A stretch of 64,000 nt of DNA, from the NCBI GenBank assembly GCA_036323355.1, contig AP028876.1, positions 2,790,001 to 2,854,000 of the forward strand, in the 5' to 3' direction. The position numbers and the translations under genes were made by a program. Below are positions 43,607-52,289 of this stretch, piece after piece (position 1 is the first letter of the stretch; every line of letters begins with the position of its first letter). The notes below the pieces were generated by a model. The model had not been told where the DNA came from. It made no database searches and worked only from the letters and a program-made list of their open reading frames with translations. The DNA comes from Gottschalkiaceae bacterium SANA. GTDB lineage: Bacteria > Bacillota > Clostridia > Tissierellales > GPF-1.

Positions 43607-44577
43607 GATACTTCCTCCTTTAAGGTATTGATATATTCATTCGCGGTCAAGGCTGCTTTAGCACCTTCCCCTGCGGATATTATAATTTGCTTGTAGGGCA
43701 TGTCCGTCACATCGCCTGCCGCAAAAATCCCAGCTTGGCTGGTTTGGCACCGCGTGTTCACTTCGATTTCTCCACGTCCATTTCTCTTCACCACATCTGT
43801 AAAGGCATCTGAGTTTGGCAAATAACCGATCTCCACGAAAAGTCCGTTTCCTGAAATCTCAACAACTGCTCCACTCGCCTTATCCAAGGCATTGACATGG
43901 CTCACAAGGCCCTCGCCCTCCACTGATTGAATCTGCGTTTCTAAATGGATGGTAACATTTTCTTTTTTTCTTAATTGATCCACTAGAATCTGATCAGCTC
44001 GAAATTGACTACGATGAACCAGATGAACATGGTTGGCTATTTTCGCCATATCAATGGCAGCCTCAACTGCACTATTTCCACCTCCAGCAACAATGACATC
44101 CATACCGGCAAATAATGGCCCATCACAAATGGCGCAATAAGCAACCCCGCGACCCAAGAATTCCTTCTCACCCGGAACGTTCAACATTCTAGGCTTGCTT
44201 CCCGTTGCTAAAATGACGGCCTTTGCTTGAAATGTTTCTTCTATATTGGTATGGATCTTCTTGATCCTCCCCCCGTCTATTCCCGTAACGAGCACATTTT
44301 CTTTCACAGGAACCTTCAGTTCTTCCACATGGCTTGTAAATTTTTCCATCAGTTTTTGACCCGTTTCAGAAGGAAAGCCCAAATAGTTTTCTACGCTGGA
44401 TGTATCAAGAACCTGACCGCCTATCCGTTCCGCCAAAATGCCGACCAACAATCCCTTCCGCTTTGCGTAGAGTGCAGCATTTAATCCTGCTGGTCCTCCA
44501 CCAACAATCAAGACATCATAAATCGTTTCTGGCGTCACCGCTGGCGCCTTAGCTTTGCTTTGTAAGTTAAACTCCAT
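43603..44577 (-). CDS. Thioredoxin reductase-like FAD/NAD(P) oxidoreductase
   Basis: 324 aa. FAD-binding VGGGPAGLNAALYAKRKG (about 28-45), redox-active CAIC (about 152-155) in the second nucleotide domain, VAGGGNSAVEAAIDMA for NAD(P)H and GIFAAGDVTDMPYKQ for FAD at the end. It should reduce the PDO-like protein encoded downstream. Its cofactor preference cannot be told with certainty; the HRSQFRADQ segment after the second Rossmann motif allows NADPH. Start ATG with GGAGG. Confidence 0.92.
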   Translation of the reverse strand: MEFNLQSKAKAPAVTPETIYDVLIVGGGPAGLNAALYAKRKGLLVGILAERIGGQVLDTSSVENYLGFPSETGQKLMEKFTSHVEELKVPVKENVLVTGIDGGRIKKIHTNIEETFQAKAVILATGSKPRMLNVPGEKEFLGRGVAYCAICDGPLFAGMDVIVAGGGNSAVEAAIDMAKIANHVHLVHRSQFRADQILVDQLRKKENVTIHLETQIQSVEGEGLVSHVNALDKASGAVVEISGNGLFVEIGYLPNSDAFTDVVKRNGRGEIEVNTRCQTSQAGIFAAGDVTDMPYKQIIISAGEGAKAALTANEYINTLKEEVS

Positions 44578-44622
44578 GTCACCCTCCTTAGGGACGTTAC
44601 TTGAATTTTATTTCAAAGGAAT

Positions 44623-45360
44623 CTAGCAGTTGATAATCTTGCATACCGCTGATTCACTTAGTCCAAATATTTGGCCAATGGCACGCAAGGACAAGGTCGA
44701 TTCTTTACGAATCCTCCGGATCATCTCATTGCGTACTTCCTTTTCAGAAATCATAGCTTCTACTGTCGTACCGCGTTCTTTCGCTTGTTGGCCCAGGGCA
44801 GCCTCCACTTCTTTTCGACTGCGATGACAAGTCCCCCCCCGTTCGCAAAGAGGTGTCTTTCGATCACAGACCTGATTGCTTTCATTTGCCTCTATCCAAT
44901 AGGGATGATATGCCTCCTGATTAGGAATCGGATCCAAAAGTTCTGATATTTTTTCACCTTGAAGAAGGGCAGAAAATTGACTCCAAGCACAGTGCTCATC
45001 TTTTCCATATACCGATTGAGCCGTTTCCATTAATTCACGGTAATCTTGAATCAATTGACTCTTATATCGATCCTTATATATTTTTCCTTGGCATTTGGCA
45101 TACATTGCATATCGAATATTCAATGCCTTCATGATCTTAGAGAGATCCGATCCATTGTCATAGATCAACAATCGATATTCGTTGTCAGCGCGCAGGCAAT
45201 ATCCATATAAATGAAAATCAAATTTTTCTTTCACCTTCCTGACGATTGCCAAAAAAGCGGTTCGATCCTCATCATCTCGAAACAAGGACTGATCTGTACC
45301 ACTGGTTTGTGTAATCAAATAGGTTCCATAAAGAATTTTTTCTCTCGCTTTTCTCGGCAT
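44623..45360 (-). CDS. REP-associated (Y1) transposase-like protein, catalytic motifs lost
   Basis: 245 aa. The N-terminal half follows the TnpA/RAYT fold (start PRKAREKILYGTYLITQT, FRDDEDRTAFL, KFDFHLYGYCL, DRYKSQLI, AWSQFSALL). The HUH signature, normally MPNHxHLL, reads ADNEYRLL here, and the Tyr position in the usual RYIHLNP helix is replaced (METAQSVYG). So no strand-nicking activity is expected. A Cys-containing middle (CDRKTPLCERGGTC) and a C-terminal HTH (LSLRAIGQIFGLSESAVCKII) remain, suggesting a domesticated DNA- or RNA-binding protein. The reading frame is intact. Confidence 0.75.
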   Translation of the reverse strand: MPRKAREKILYGTYLITQTSGTDQSLFRDDEDRTAFLAIVRKVKEKFDFHLYGYCLRADNEYRLLIYDNGSDLSKIMKALNIRYAMYAKCQGKIYKDRYKSQLIQDYRELMETAQSVYGKDEHCAWSQFSALLQGEKISELLDPIPNQEAYHPYWIEANESNQVCDRKTPLCERGGTCHRSRKEVEAALGQQAKERGTTVEAMISEKEVRNEMIRRIRKESTLSLRAIGQIFGLSESAVCKIINC

Positions 45361-45379
45361 ATGCGCCTCCTGTGTTTTT

Positions 45380-45409
45380 AGTATAACAGGGACGATACTT
45401 TCCTGTCAA
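45380..45409 (-). promoter_or_regulatory. Promoter of the RAYT-like gene, -35 inside the REP-like hairpin
   Basis: Minus-strand TTGACA (45409-45404) lies in the loop and stem of the hairpin 45390-45420. An 18-nt spacer and TATACT (45385-45380) follow. Confidence 0.65.
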
Positions 45410-45420
45410 GTACCGTCCCA
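45390..45420. repeat. REP-like hairpin
   Basis: GGGACGATACTT (45390-45401) pairs with AAGTACCGTCCC (45409-45420), 12 bp with one A-C mismatch and a 7-nt loop. It precedes a run of A (T on the minus strand). Confidence 0.7.
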
Positions 45421-45452
45421 AAAAAATATTATTCATCCTTAACATTCTTTTC

Positions 45453-45482
45453 TTGCGTTTATTAACAGAAAAAGGGTATGAT
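45453..45482 (+). promoter_or_regulatory. Promoter of the DUF445 gene
   Basis: TTGCGT (45453-45458), 18-nt spacer, TATGAT (45477-45482). Confidence 0.55.
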
Positions 45483-45511
45483 GAACTATTGAATGATTTG
45501 GAGTGAATAGC

Positions 45512-48500
45512 ATGCAAACTGATTTAACAAACCTGCTCATTCAGGGTTTTGCCGGTGGAATCACCGGATATGTCACAAACAACTACGCACTGAATATGTT
45601 GTTCCGTGAATACACCCCCCTGAAGCTTGGCGGTGTCATTAAAAAAACAAAAACAGAATTTATCGCTGCAATCAGCGAACTGGTGGAAAGAGATCTATTA
45701 AGTCCTTCCCATCTCAAATCCGAGATCTTAAAGGATGAAACCTTGGAGGAATGGAATCGCCTCTTTGGTTCTCTTTGGGACGAATTTTTTCAAGCAGAAT
45801 TCCAACAAAAACCGATTCAAGAAATTCCTGGCGTCCAAAAAGCACTACCGACCTGGATTCATTCCCTTGTGGAAGATGGACTTCAACCCCTGCAAGATGG
45901 AAGCCTAGCGGTTCCAGAAATAAAAATCGAATCCCTTTTATCAAAGGGTTCATTTTCATTTCTTTTTAAACGCTTAATCACCCAATCCATCGCGGAAGCG
46001 CAGCAAGGCAAGATGCTTGATTCTTTCTTAATATCCTTGACTGCTACCCTTAATGGAAAGTCCCTATCCGATTTTCTTTCTACGAAAGAAATCGAAAATC
46101 TTGAACATGCCCTACAGGACTTTTTGTTGCAGAGTACAAACGCAATCCAAAAGGATCCAACTCTTCTTTCCGCCGCTCTGAAAAAAATAACAGAGCGTCA
46201 AGAGATTCCAGCCCTACTTTCAAACTGGGAGTCTAAATGGGGCAATCAAGCCCTGTCAGCCCATCTCTCAGAGGAACAAGGCGCTGAATGTGTGAATGGT
46301 CTCCATAATCTGCTTGCGCGCGCTCTAGAACCCGACGCCATCGCCTCTATATCCACGCAAATGAGAGATGCACTTTTTTCTTCTGGCTTACTAGATCAAC
46401 CTCTTATGGACTGGTTTGAACTGGATACACAGGCATCTATGAAAGAATTCTTTCATGAGCCATATAATCGAGCCTTTGACCGTTTCCAAGGATTTCTTGG
46501 GGAACGAGAGGAAGAAATTCGCCAAAGACTGAAGCGTGCGGCGCAAACTGAATTAGATCAGCAATCCGGCATGCTGGCTTCCATGATTAAAGGACCCTTG
46601 TTTTCCTATCTGGATACGATGAAGATTCCGAATTTAATCGAAGGATTTCGAAGTCTTGGACAAGCAAAGATTGCAGACCTTCTGTCCACCCAGCCCGTCT
46701 CGGACTGGATGCCTTTGCCGACCCAAGAGGCGGTTCAATCCATGATTCAATCTAGTCTGATCCAGATTGATGAACAAGTGGAAATCCTACTTGAAAAAGG
46801 ACTTGAAAAAACACCGGTCCAACTTCTAGGTGAAAACTGGGCAACTCGCTATCATGAAAGCGGCAAGTCCAAGCTTCTAGAGATTATCGTCTCTTTTGGA
46901 CTTTCAAAACTGTCAGATCACGGTGCACAAAACACTTTGGTTTCAACAGCCATTCGCAACCTGATTGATCAGCCTTGGAACCAAGAAACCGCCTACACGC
47001 TGTTACATACGGTAAAACAATTGGATCTTCAACCTATGCAGCAGGCGATTATCTCCCTTGACGGCAATCTCTATGATGCCATCAAGAACAAGTCAATTCC
47101 AGATGAAATTTGGCAATCTATCCTAAAAAATCCGAACCTGCAGGCCTCTTTAGAAAGCCAAGGTCTTGATTTGATGGAACGTCAAATTCAGCAGCCCCTT
47201 GATCATTTCCTCGCGCGATTCAATCAAACGGAATCCCGAGATTTATTTGGAGACCGACTAATTGGAATGATCGAAAGCCATGGTGAAAGCTTTTTAGAAG
47301 GAAAGGTTCAAGAGTTAGTTAAAACCAACCTGCAAGCGCGAAATGAAGAAGAAATTGTAGAGCTTGCTCACGACTTTATTGGGCGAGAACTCCAGCCCAT
47401 TACAAAATTTGGTTTCCTTCTTGGCGTGATCGCGGGAATCACAATGGCGCTCTTCCCCTTAGCTAACACCCTGATGATCGGACCCATTGATCTTTTTCCC
47501 ATCGGCATTTTTGCCTTAGTTGGGGTAACCACCAACTGGATTGCCCTTCAGATGATTTTCAAACCCTACAAGGAGATTCGCTGGCTTAAAAAAGTTCCCT
47601 TCTTCAAACATTTTTCCCATGGCTATCTGATGAAAAACCAGCGCGTATTCGCAGAAAATTTAGCGCAGTTCGTGGACGAATCCCTCTTGAATCGAAATAT
47701 GATTCAACAGCTTTTCTCCGATCAGAAGAAGAGTCTCAAACAGCGCTGGATGGATTGGCTTCCAACAAGAATCTCTTCCTGGTTGCAGCCTGAGGTAAAA
47801 AAAGGTCATGGTCAATTGGCTTCGGCCTTTACCAATCAAATTCAAACAAGCCTTTTGACTCACGCAGAAGAATGGAGCAAGAACATTACCAATAACCTGA
47901 GAGAACGTCCAATTCCCTTGGACAACGAAAACCTACAAGGCTGGTTTGAGGAAAACGGCACCCCTTTAATTCAAAAGGGATGGAGCAAATGGCAAGAAAC
48001 CCATCAGAATGAATCCTTGTCCTCATGGATCTCGCCTCAGGTCATTTCAACCGTTTTGCAGCCAATCTTACAAAATCAAGCTGGCGCCTTCCCCGCTCAT
48101 TTATTCTGGGACAATCGTGACCTGGCGGTCGAACCAATCTTAATTTCTTTCTTCCGCTTGAAAAAGAATGAACACTTAGAAGATCTCTTATTTGGACTTC
48201 CAGTCAATTTTCTTCGTGATCATCAAGCTCAACTGATCCCTTCTCTATTTCAAAAGGGCTTAAATAGCATACAGAATCATGAGCAAAACCTTGCAGACCG
48301 CTTGAATCAATCGGTGCAGGGACAATTGAATTTCTTGCAACGTGGTGGCTTCGTTTTAATGGGTGGACCGGCTTTACTGGAAAAAATTCTTCATCGTGCT
48401 TTGTTCGATGAACTACCGGATTTCCTTAATCAAAATTCGGATGCCTTGGCAAAAACCTTCGATCCTGTGATCGAAGAACTTTTAACGAGACAGCCTTCCA

Positions 48501-49309
48501 TCGATTGGAATATAACGGAATCTTCACAAGCTTCGATAGGAAACATAGGGAAAATTGTTTTTAATGAGCTGCCTTCTCTACAAGGCAAGCTTCCGCTCAT
48601 GGAGAAAAGACTAAATAATTCTGTTCACGACTTGATCGAAGCTCAGCAAACCTGGCTCGTACCGACATTGGCAGAGGGCATCAGCATCTTATCACAACCC
48701 GTGCTAGAACCCATCACCATCCAAGATTTGCTTTCCATTCTTCCAAACGAAGGGAAGGCCAATATTTGGAACAGCATCTCTTCAACAGAGGATTATCAAT
48801 CAATTATCAAAAAAGGCTGGCGTGAGATCACCCATACCCTGGGTAGAAATACAGTAATTGGTGATTGGATTCCTGAATCTCTCATGGCGGACCAATTAAA
48901 TTCACTGCTCCACTTAATTGGATCGGATTCAGCCTTCACAGAGATTTTCGAAACGGTCCTTGAATCTGCAATCCCCGGAGTGACTAGCCACCTTGGCGAA
49001 AATACCAATTTACTGGAATGGCTATCCGAGAACAGCTTTGATCCTTTATATCGAGCGACCCACGCACATTTGCCAGCATTGCTTGCAACCCTGTCTTTTC
49101 AGGATCACATCGTGCGCGAAGTGGATGCACTCTCTCCACAGGGAATCCACCAACTATTCCTTTCCTTCGCAGGAAAATACTTCTTGCGCTTGGAAATCTA
49201 TGGACTGTTTGGCGCCGTTTTCGGCTTGCACCCAGTCCTTCCCGCCCTTGCCCTTGTCTCGGAAGGCTGGGAAACCGTCAAACGAAAACAAAAAAAAGGA
49301 GTTTCCTAA
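45512..49309 (+). CDS. Giant tandem DUF445 membrane-associated protein
   Basis: About 1265 aa. Two DUF445 membrane signatures occur: near residue 12 (GFAGGITGYVTNNYALNMLF, then LKLGGVIKKTKTEF) and near residues 632-700 (VGVTTNWIALQMIFKPYKEI, then SHGYLMKNQRVFAENLAQFV). Each is followed by a long helical stretch, and the C-terminus (about 1230-1255) is hydrophobic. Ordinary DUF445 proteins, such as YheB in spore formers, have about 400 residues with one such head, so this appears to be an internal duplication. ATG 45512 is preferred to the GTG at 45503 because TTTGGAG precedes it. Function unknown; 3 nt separate it from the methyltransferase gene. Confidence 0.85.
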   Translation: MQTDLTNLLIQGFAGGITGYVTNNYALNMLFREYTPLKLGGVIKKTKTEFIAAISELVERDLLSPSHLKSEILKDETLEEWNRLFGSLWDEFFQAEFQQKPIQEIPGVQKALPTWIHSLVEDGLQPLQDGSLAVPEIKIESLLSKGSFSFLFKRLITQSIAEAQQGKMLDSFLISLTATLNGKSLSDFLSTKEIENLEHALQDFLLQSTNAIQKDPTLLSAALKKITERQEIPALLSNWESKWGNQALSAHLSEEQGAECVNGLHNLLARALEPDAIASISTQMRDALFSSGLLDQPLMDWFELDTQASMKEFFHEPYNRAFDRFQGFLGEREEEIRQRLKRAAQTELDQQSGMLASMIKGPLFSYLDTMKIPNLIEGFRSLGQAKIADLLSTQPVSDWMPLPTQEAVQSMIQSSLIQIDEQVEILLEKGLEKTPVQLLGENWATRYHESGKSKLLEIIVSFGLSKLSDHGAQNTLVSTAIRNLIDQPWNQETAYTLLHTVKQLDLQPMQQAIISLDGNLYDAIKNKSIPDEIWQSILKNPNLQASLESQGLDLMERQIQQPLDHFLARFNQTESRDLFGDRLIGMIESHGESFLEGKVQELVKTNLQARNEEEIVELAHDFIGRELQPITKFGFLLGVIAGITMALFPLANTLMIGPIDLFPIGIFALVGVTTNWIALQMIFKPYKEIRWLKKVPFFKHFSHGYLMKNQRVFAENLAQFVDESLLNRNMIQQLFSDQKKSLKQRWMDWLPTRISSWLQPEVKKGHGQLASAFTNQIQTSLLTHAEEWSKNITNNLRERPIPLDNENLQGWFEENGTPLIQKGWSKWQETHQNESLSSWISPQVISTVLQPILQNQAGAFPAHLFWDNRDLAVEPILISFFRLKKNEHLEDLLFGLPVNFLRDHQAQLIPSLFQKGLNSIQNHEQNLADRLNQSVQGQLNFLQRGGFVLMGGPALLEKILHRALFDELPDFLNQNSDALAKTFDPVIEELLTRQPSIDWNITESSQASIGNIGKIVFNELPSLQGKLPLMEKRLNNSVHDLIEAQQTWLVPTLAEGISILSQPVLEPITIQDLLSILPNEGKANIWNSISSTEDYQSIIKKGWREITHTLGRNTVIGDWIPESLMADQLNSLLHLIGSDSAFTEIFETVLESAIPGVTSHLGENTNLLEWLSENSFDPLYRATHAHLPALLATLSFQDHIVREVDALSPQGIHQLFLSFAGKYFLRLEIYGLFGAVFGLHPVLPALALVSEGWETVKRKQKKGVS

Positions 49310-49312
49310 ACA

Positions 49313-50500
49313 ATGGAAAAAAACTGCCAAGTAAGAAAAAATCATGAAAGTAAATTTCGTCAGGGATATCCACTTCTATTCCCTGAAGCACTTCAAACCA
49401 CTGCCCCCCTTCAAAAAGAAGGCCAGATCTTTCGTTTAACAACGAAATCCGGCGAGTTTCTTGCACGAGGCTATTATGGCAAGCAAAACAAAGGCCTTGG
49501 ATGGATCCTTACTCAAAAGGAAGAGGAACAAATTGATTTCACTTTCTTCCTTCGCAAACTTTCGGCCGCACTGGCTCGTCGTCAAAAATTCTATTTTTCT
49601 CAAGAAACCACTGCGTTTCGCGTCTTTAACGGCGAAGGGGATGGGATCGGTGGACTCACTATCGATCACTACGATGGCTACTACCTTTTTCAATGGTACA
49701 GCAAAGGCATTTATGCCTTCCACGAAGAGATTTATCGTGCATTCTCACAAATTACTGTTTCCAAAGGGATTTATCAAAAACGACGATATCAAATTGGCGG
49801 CAAGGTGATCGAAGAGGATTCTTTTGTATCCGGCGAGCGTTGTGATCAAACTTTTCCTGTAAAAGAAAGTGGCCTTTCTCTACATGCAAATCTCAATGAT
49901 GGCGCCATGACCGGTTTCTTCTTGGACCAACGCAATGTCCGCAAACAAATCATGGATCTCTACGGCAGAAACAGACGTGTGCTTAATACCTTCTCTTATA
50001 CGGGTGCCTTTTCGGTTTTTGCGGCAAAGGGTGGCTCACTAAGCACAACCAGCATTGATCTAGCTAAGCGCAGCCTTGAAAAAACAAAAGCAAATTTTAT
50101 TCTTAACGATATCAAGCTCGAAGCAAACGAAATTGTTGTTGATGAAATCTCAGCCTATTTTGCAACAGCCAAAGAAGAGGGCAAACGCTACGACTTAATT
50201 ATTCTTGATCCACCAAGCTACTCCAGATCAAAGAACTTCAGCTTTAGCGCCCAAAAAGATTACACGGCTTTGGTCGAACAAGCCCTACCCATCCTTGATA
50301 CCAATGGGATTCTTATGGCTTCCACCAACTGCTCTTTATTTGATATGAAAGAATTCCAGGAAATGGTGAAAAAAGGATTCCGAAAATTTAATCGGAAATA
50401 TCGAGTTTTGGAGAGTTTTCAGCTCCCAGCCGATTTCCCAACTCATCCTCAGTTTCCAGAGGGAAACTACCTGAAGGTGTTCTTTATTCAACATGTATAG
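49313..50500 (+). CDS. Class I SAM-dependent rRNA methyltransferase (RlmI/RlmK type)
   Basis: 395 aa. N-terminal PUA-like domain (about 15-90; FRQGYPLLFPEAL), central linker domain with GEGDGIGGLTIDHYDGYYL, then a Rossmann methyltransferase with motif I NTFSYTGAFSVFAAKGG and catalytic LIILDPPSYSRSK. This layout matches the 23S rRNA m5C methyltransferase RlmI (YccW); the base target cannot be assigned. Start follows the DUF445 stop by 3 nt with AAAGGAG further upstream. Its terminator has been split by an IS element. Confidence 0.9.
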   Translation: MEKNCQVRKNHESKFRQGYPLLFPEALQTTAPLQKEGQIFRLTTKSGEFLARGYYGKQNKGLGWILTQKEEEQIDFTFFLRKLSAALARRQKFYFSQETTAFRVFNGEGDGIGGLTIDHYDGYYLFQWYSKGIYAFHEEIYRAFSQITVSKGIYQKRRYQIGGKVIEEDSFVSGERCDQTFPVKESGLSLHANLNDGAMTGFFLDQRNVRKQIMDLYGRNRRVLNTFSYTGAFSVFAAKGGSLSTTSIDLAKRSLEKTKANFILNDIKLEANEIVVDEISAYFATAKEEGKRYDLIILDPPSYSRSKNFSFSAQKDYTALVEQALPILDTNGILMASTNCSLFDMKEFQEMVKKGFRKFNRKYRVLESFQLPADFPTHPQFPEGNYLKVFFIQHV

Positions 50501-50504
50501 AAAG

Positions 50505-50523
50505 CAAAAAAACGAAGCCCGAG
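50505..50523 (+). terminator. Left half of the split methyltransferase terminator
   Basis: AAAAAAACGAAGCC (about 50506-50519) would pair with GGCTTCGTTTTTTG, now found at 52240-52253 beyond the IS. Joining at the shared GAG restores a CGAG tetraloop hairpin. Confidence 0.8.
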
Positions 50524-50589
50524 TGATATGCTCCCCCTGTAGGAGACAGTAGAAATAATAAAACTGTCTTTTACAAGGGGAGTTTTCGT

Positions 50590-51261
50590 ATGGGAAGAAA
50601 AAGCAAGGTATCTGCTGAGGTAAAGATCAAGGCAGTTGAAGCATATCTCCGTGGAGAAAAAAGTAGATTGCAAATTGTAGACCAGTTGTCGGTGTCACAA
50701 TCAACAGTTCGCGATTGGATATATATTTACAGAGCAACTGGAGTGGCAGGTTTACTTCCATCAAACACGAATCATTCGTATTCAACTGAGACCAAATTAG
50801 CGGCGGTTCAAGATTATTTGTCGGGTGGAAGATCACTACAGACAATAAGTTCTAAGTATGGTTTACGATCAAAGAAACAACTCCTAGACTGGATTTGCAA
50901 GTATAATAGCCATGAGAAGATAAAATCAAGTGGAGGGAATCCAATCATGACTAAGGGAAGAAAAACAACGCTTGCGGAGCGTGTGCAAATCGTGATTCAT
51001 TGCATCGCCAATGATAATAATTACAAGGAAACATCAGAGAAGTTTGAGGTTTCCTATCAGCAGGTTCGAAATTGGGTCTTGAAGTATGAAGAAAAGGGTC
51101 TGGAAGGACTGGAAGACCGCAGGGGCAAGCGAAAACCAGAAAGCGAGCTTACAGAAGCGGAACGAATGAAAGCAGAGATTGAGTTGCTGAAAGCAAAAAA
51201 CAAGCGTCTTGAAATTGAGAACGAACTGCTAAAAAAGTTGGAGGAGATAGAAAGAAGGTGA
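50590..51261 (+). CDS. IS3-family transposase OrfA (double HTH)
   Basis: 223 aa. Two helix-turn-helix units (about 8-55 SRLQIVDQLSVSQSTVRDWI and about 118-165 TLAERVQIVI...VSYQQVRNWVLKYEEKGLEGL) and a C-terminal leucine-zipper helix (about 185-220, AEIELLKAKNKRLEIENELL). It binds the IS ends. A slippery A_AAA_AAG heptamer lies at 51231-51237, before its stop, in the correct phase for -1 frameshifting to make OrfAB. Confidence 0.93.
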   Translation: MGRKSKVSAEVKIKAVEAYLRGEKSRLQIVDQLSVSQSTVRDWIYIYRATGVAGLLPSNTNHSYSTETKLAAVQDYLSGGRSLQTISSKYGLRSKKQLLDWICKYNSHEKIKSSGGNPIMTKGRKTTLAERVQIVIHCIANDNNYKETSEKFEVSYQQVRNWVLKYEEKGLEGLEDRRGKRKPESELTEAERMKAEIELLKAKNKRLEIENELLKKLEEIERR

Positions 51262-52157
51262 CGCTGAGCCTCGTGCGGCAAGAGAGTAAATACCTTGCGA
51301 TCTACGAGCTGAACAAGGAAAGAAATTATCCAATTATGATCATGTGCGAGATTCTTGGCGTATACAGATCTTCGTACTATAAATGGTTAAAACGAGATAA
51401 AAGCGAAAATGAGAAGCAGAATGAAGAAATTCTCGGAAAGATCATCGAGTTTTACGAGGAGAAGAATGGCGCTGCTGGTTATCGGCAAGTTACTATGCAT
51501 TTGCGAAATGACGAAAACCTGCACGTCAACTATAAACGCGTATATCGGCTGATGAAGATTGCTGGCCTGAAGTCGATCTGTCGACGGAAGAAACGGAGAT
51601 ACACGCCATCCACGCCTGAGATTACTGCCGAGAATCTCTTGAATCGCGATTTTAACGCTGAAAACATTCATCAAAAATGGCTGACCGATGTGACTGAATT
51701 CAAGTACGGAAACGGCAAGAAGGCTTATTTGAGCGCGATTTTGGACCTAGGTGATCGGAGTATTGTTTCCTATGTAATTGGAAAATCCAACAACAACCCT
51801 CTCGTATTCGAGACCTTTGATCGCGCAGTTGAGGCATATCCGGATGCTACTCCGCTATTTCATAGCGACAGGGGGTTTCAATACACCAACAAGGTATTTA
51901 AAACTAAGCTGAATGACGCAGACATGACCCAAAGCATGTCGCGTGTTGGACGCTGCATTGACAATGGTCCGATGGAAGGATTTTGGGCTATTCTGAAAAC
52001 GGAAACGTATCATTGGCGTAGATTTCAAAGCTATGAAGAATTGGAGCAGGCGATTGATGAGTACATATCTTACTACAATCACTATCGTTATCAGAAACGG
52101 CTTAATGAGATGACGCCATTTCAATACCGCCATTATCTAAATGAGTTGGCGGCATAA
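51258..52157 (+). CDS. IS3-family transposase OrfB (DDE integrase domain)
   Basis: 299 aa. HTH_21 part (NYPIMIMCEILGVYRSSYYKW), then a retroviral-type integrase core with Asp in WLTDVTEF, Asp in LFHSDRGFQY and Glu in PMEGFWAILKTE, and the typical YYNHYRYQKRLNEMTPFQYR end. All three catalytic residues are present, so the element looks active. The likely main product is the OrfAB fusion; GTG 51258 with GGAGGAG upstream could give OrfB alone. Confidence 0.94.
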   Translation: MTLSLVRQESKYLAIYELNKERNYPIMIMCEILGVYRSSYYKWLKRDKSENEKQNEEILGKIIEFYEEKNGAAGYRQVTMHLRNDENLHVNYKRVYRLMKIAGLKSICRRKKRRYTPSTPEITAENLLNRDFNAENIHQKWLTDVTEFKYGNGKKAYLSAILDLGDRSIVSYVIGKSNNNPLVFETFDRAVEAYPDATPLFHSDRGFQYTNKVFKTKLNDADMTQSMSRVGRCIDNGPMEGFWAILKTETYHWRRFQSYEELEQAIDEYISYYNHYRYQKRLNEMTPFQYRHYLNELAA

Positions 52158-52236
52158 AAATAGTGATGCCAATCTGTTGATCAGCATCACCATAGTTTTT
52201 ATTATTTCCACTGTCCACTTGACAGGGAGCGGTTCA

Positions 52237-52254
52237 GAGGGCTTCGTTTTTTGA
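52237..52254 (+). terminator. Right half of the split methyltransferase terminator
   Basis: GAGGGCTTCGTTTTTTG. See the left half at 50505-50523. It also lies after the radical SAM gene (minus strand), which ends at 52290, so that gene has lost its terminator too. Confidence 0.75.
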
Positions 52255-52289
52255 TAAGTGAAACAACAGCCTTTTGGCCGAATATTCAA

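Larger units (their letters stand above)
44591..45420 (-). mobile_element. Degenerate Y1-transposase-like element with REP-like ends
   Basis: The gene at 44623-45360 is flanked by related inverted sequences: GGGACGTTACTTGA (44591-44604, plus strand) and GGGACGGTACTTGACA (45420-45405, minus strand), the latter part of a 12-bp-stem hairpin (45390-45420). This is the arrangement of RAYT/REP elements. The catalytic residues are lost. Confidence 0.6.
50524..52236 (+). mobile_element. IS3-family insertion sequence (IS150-like group)
   Basis: 1713 bp with imperfect terminal inverted repeats: left TGATATGCTCCC and right end complement TGAACCGCTCCC, with further matches in the following 30 bp (GACAGT(A/G)GAAATAATAAAA). 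It is flanked by the 3-bp direct repeat GAG (50521-50523 and 52237-52239). It carries orfA and orfB in the -1 relation. Single copy in this window. Confidence 0.92.

Noticed and set aside
50524-52236. Composite transposon or prophage
   Set aside because: Only one IS copy is present, the flanks are ordinary genes, and no phage genes or second IS are seen.
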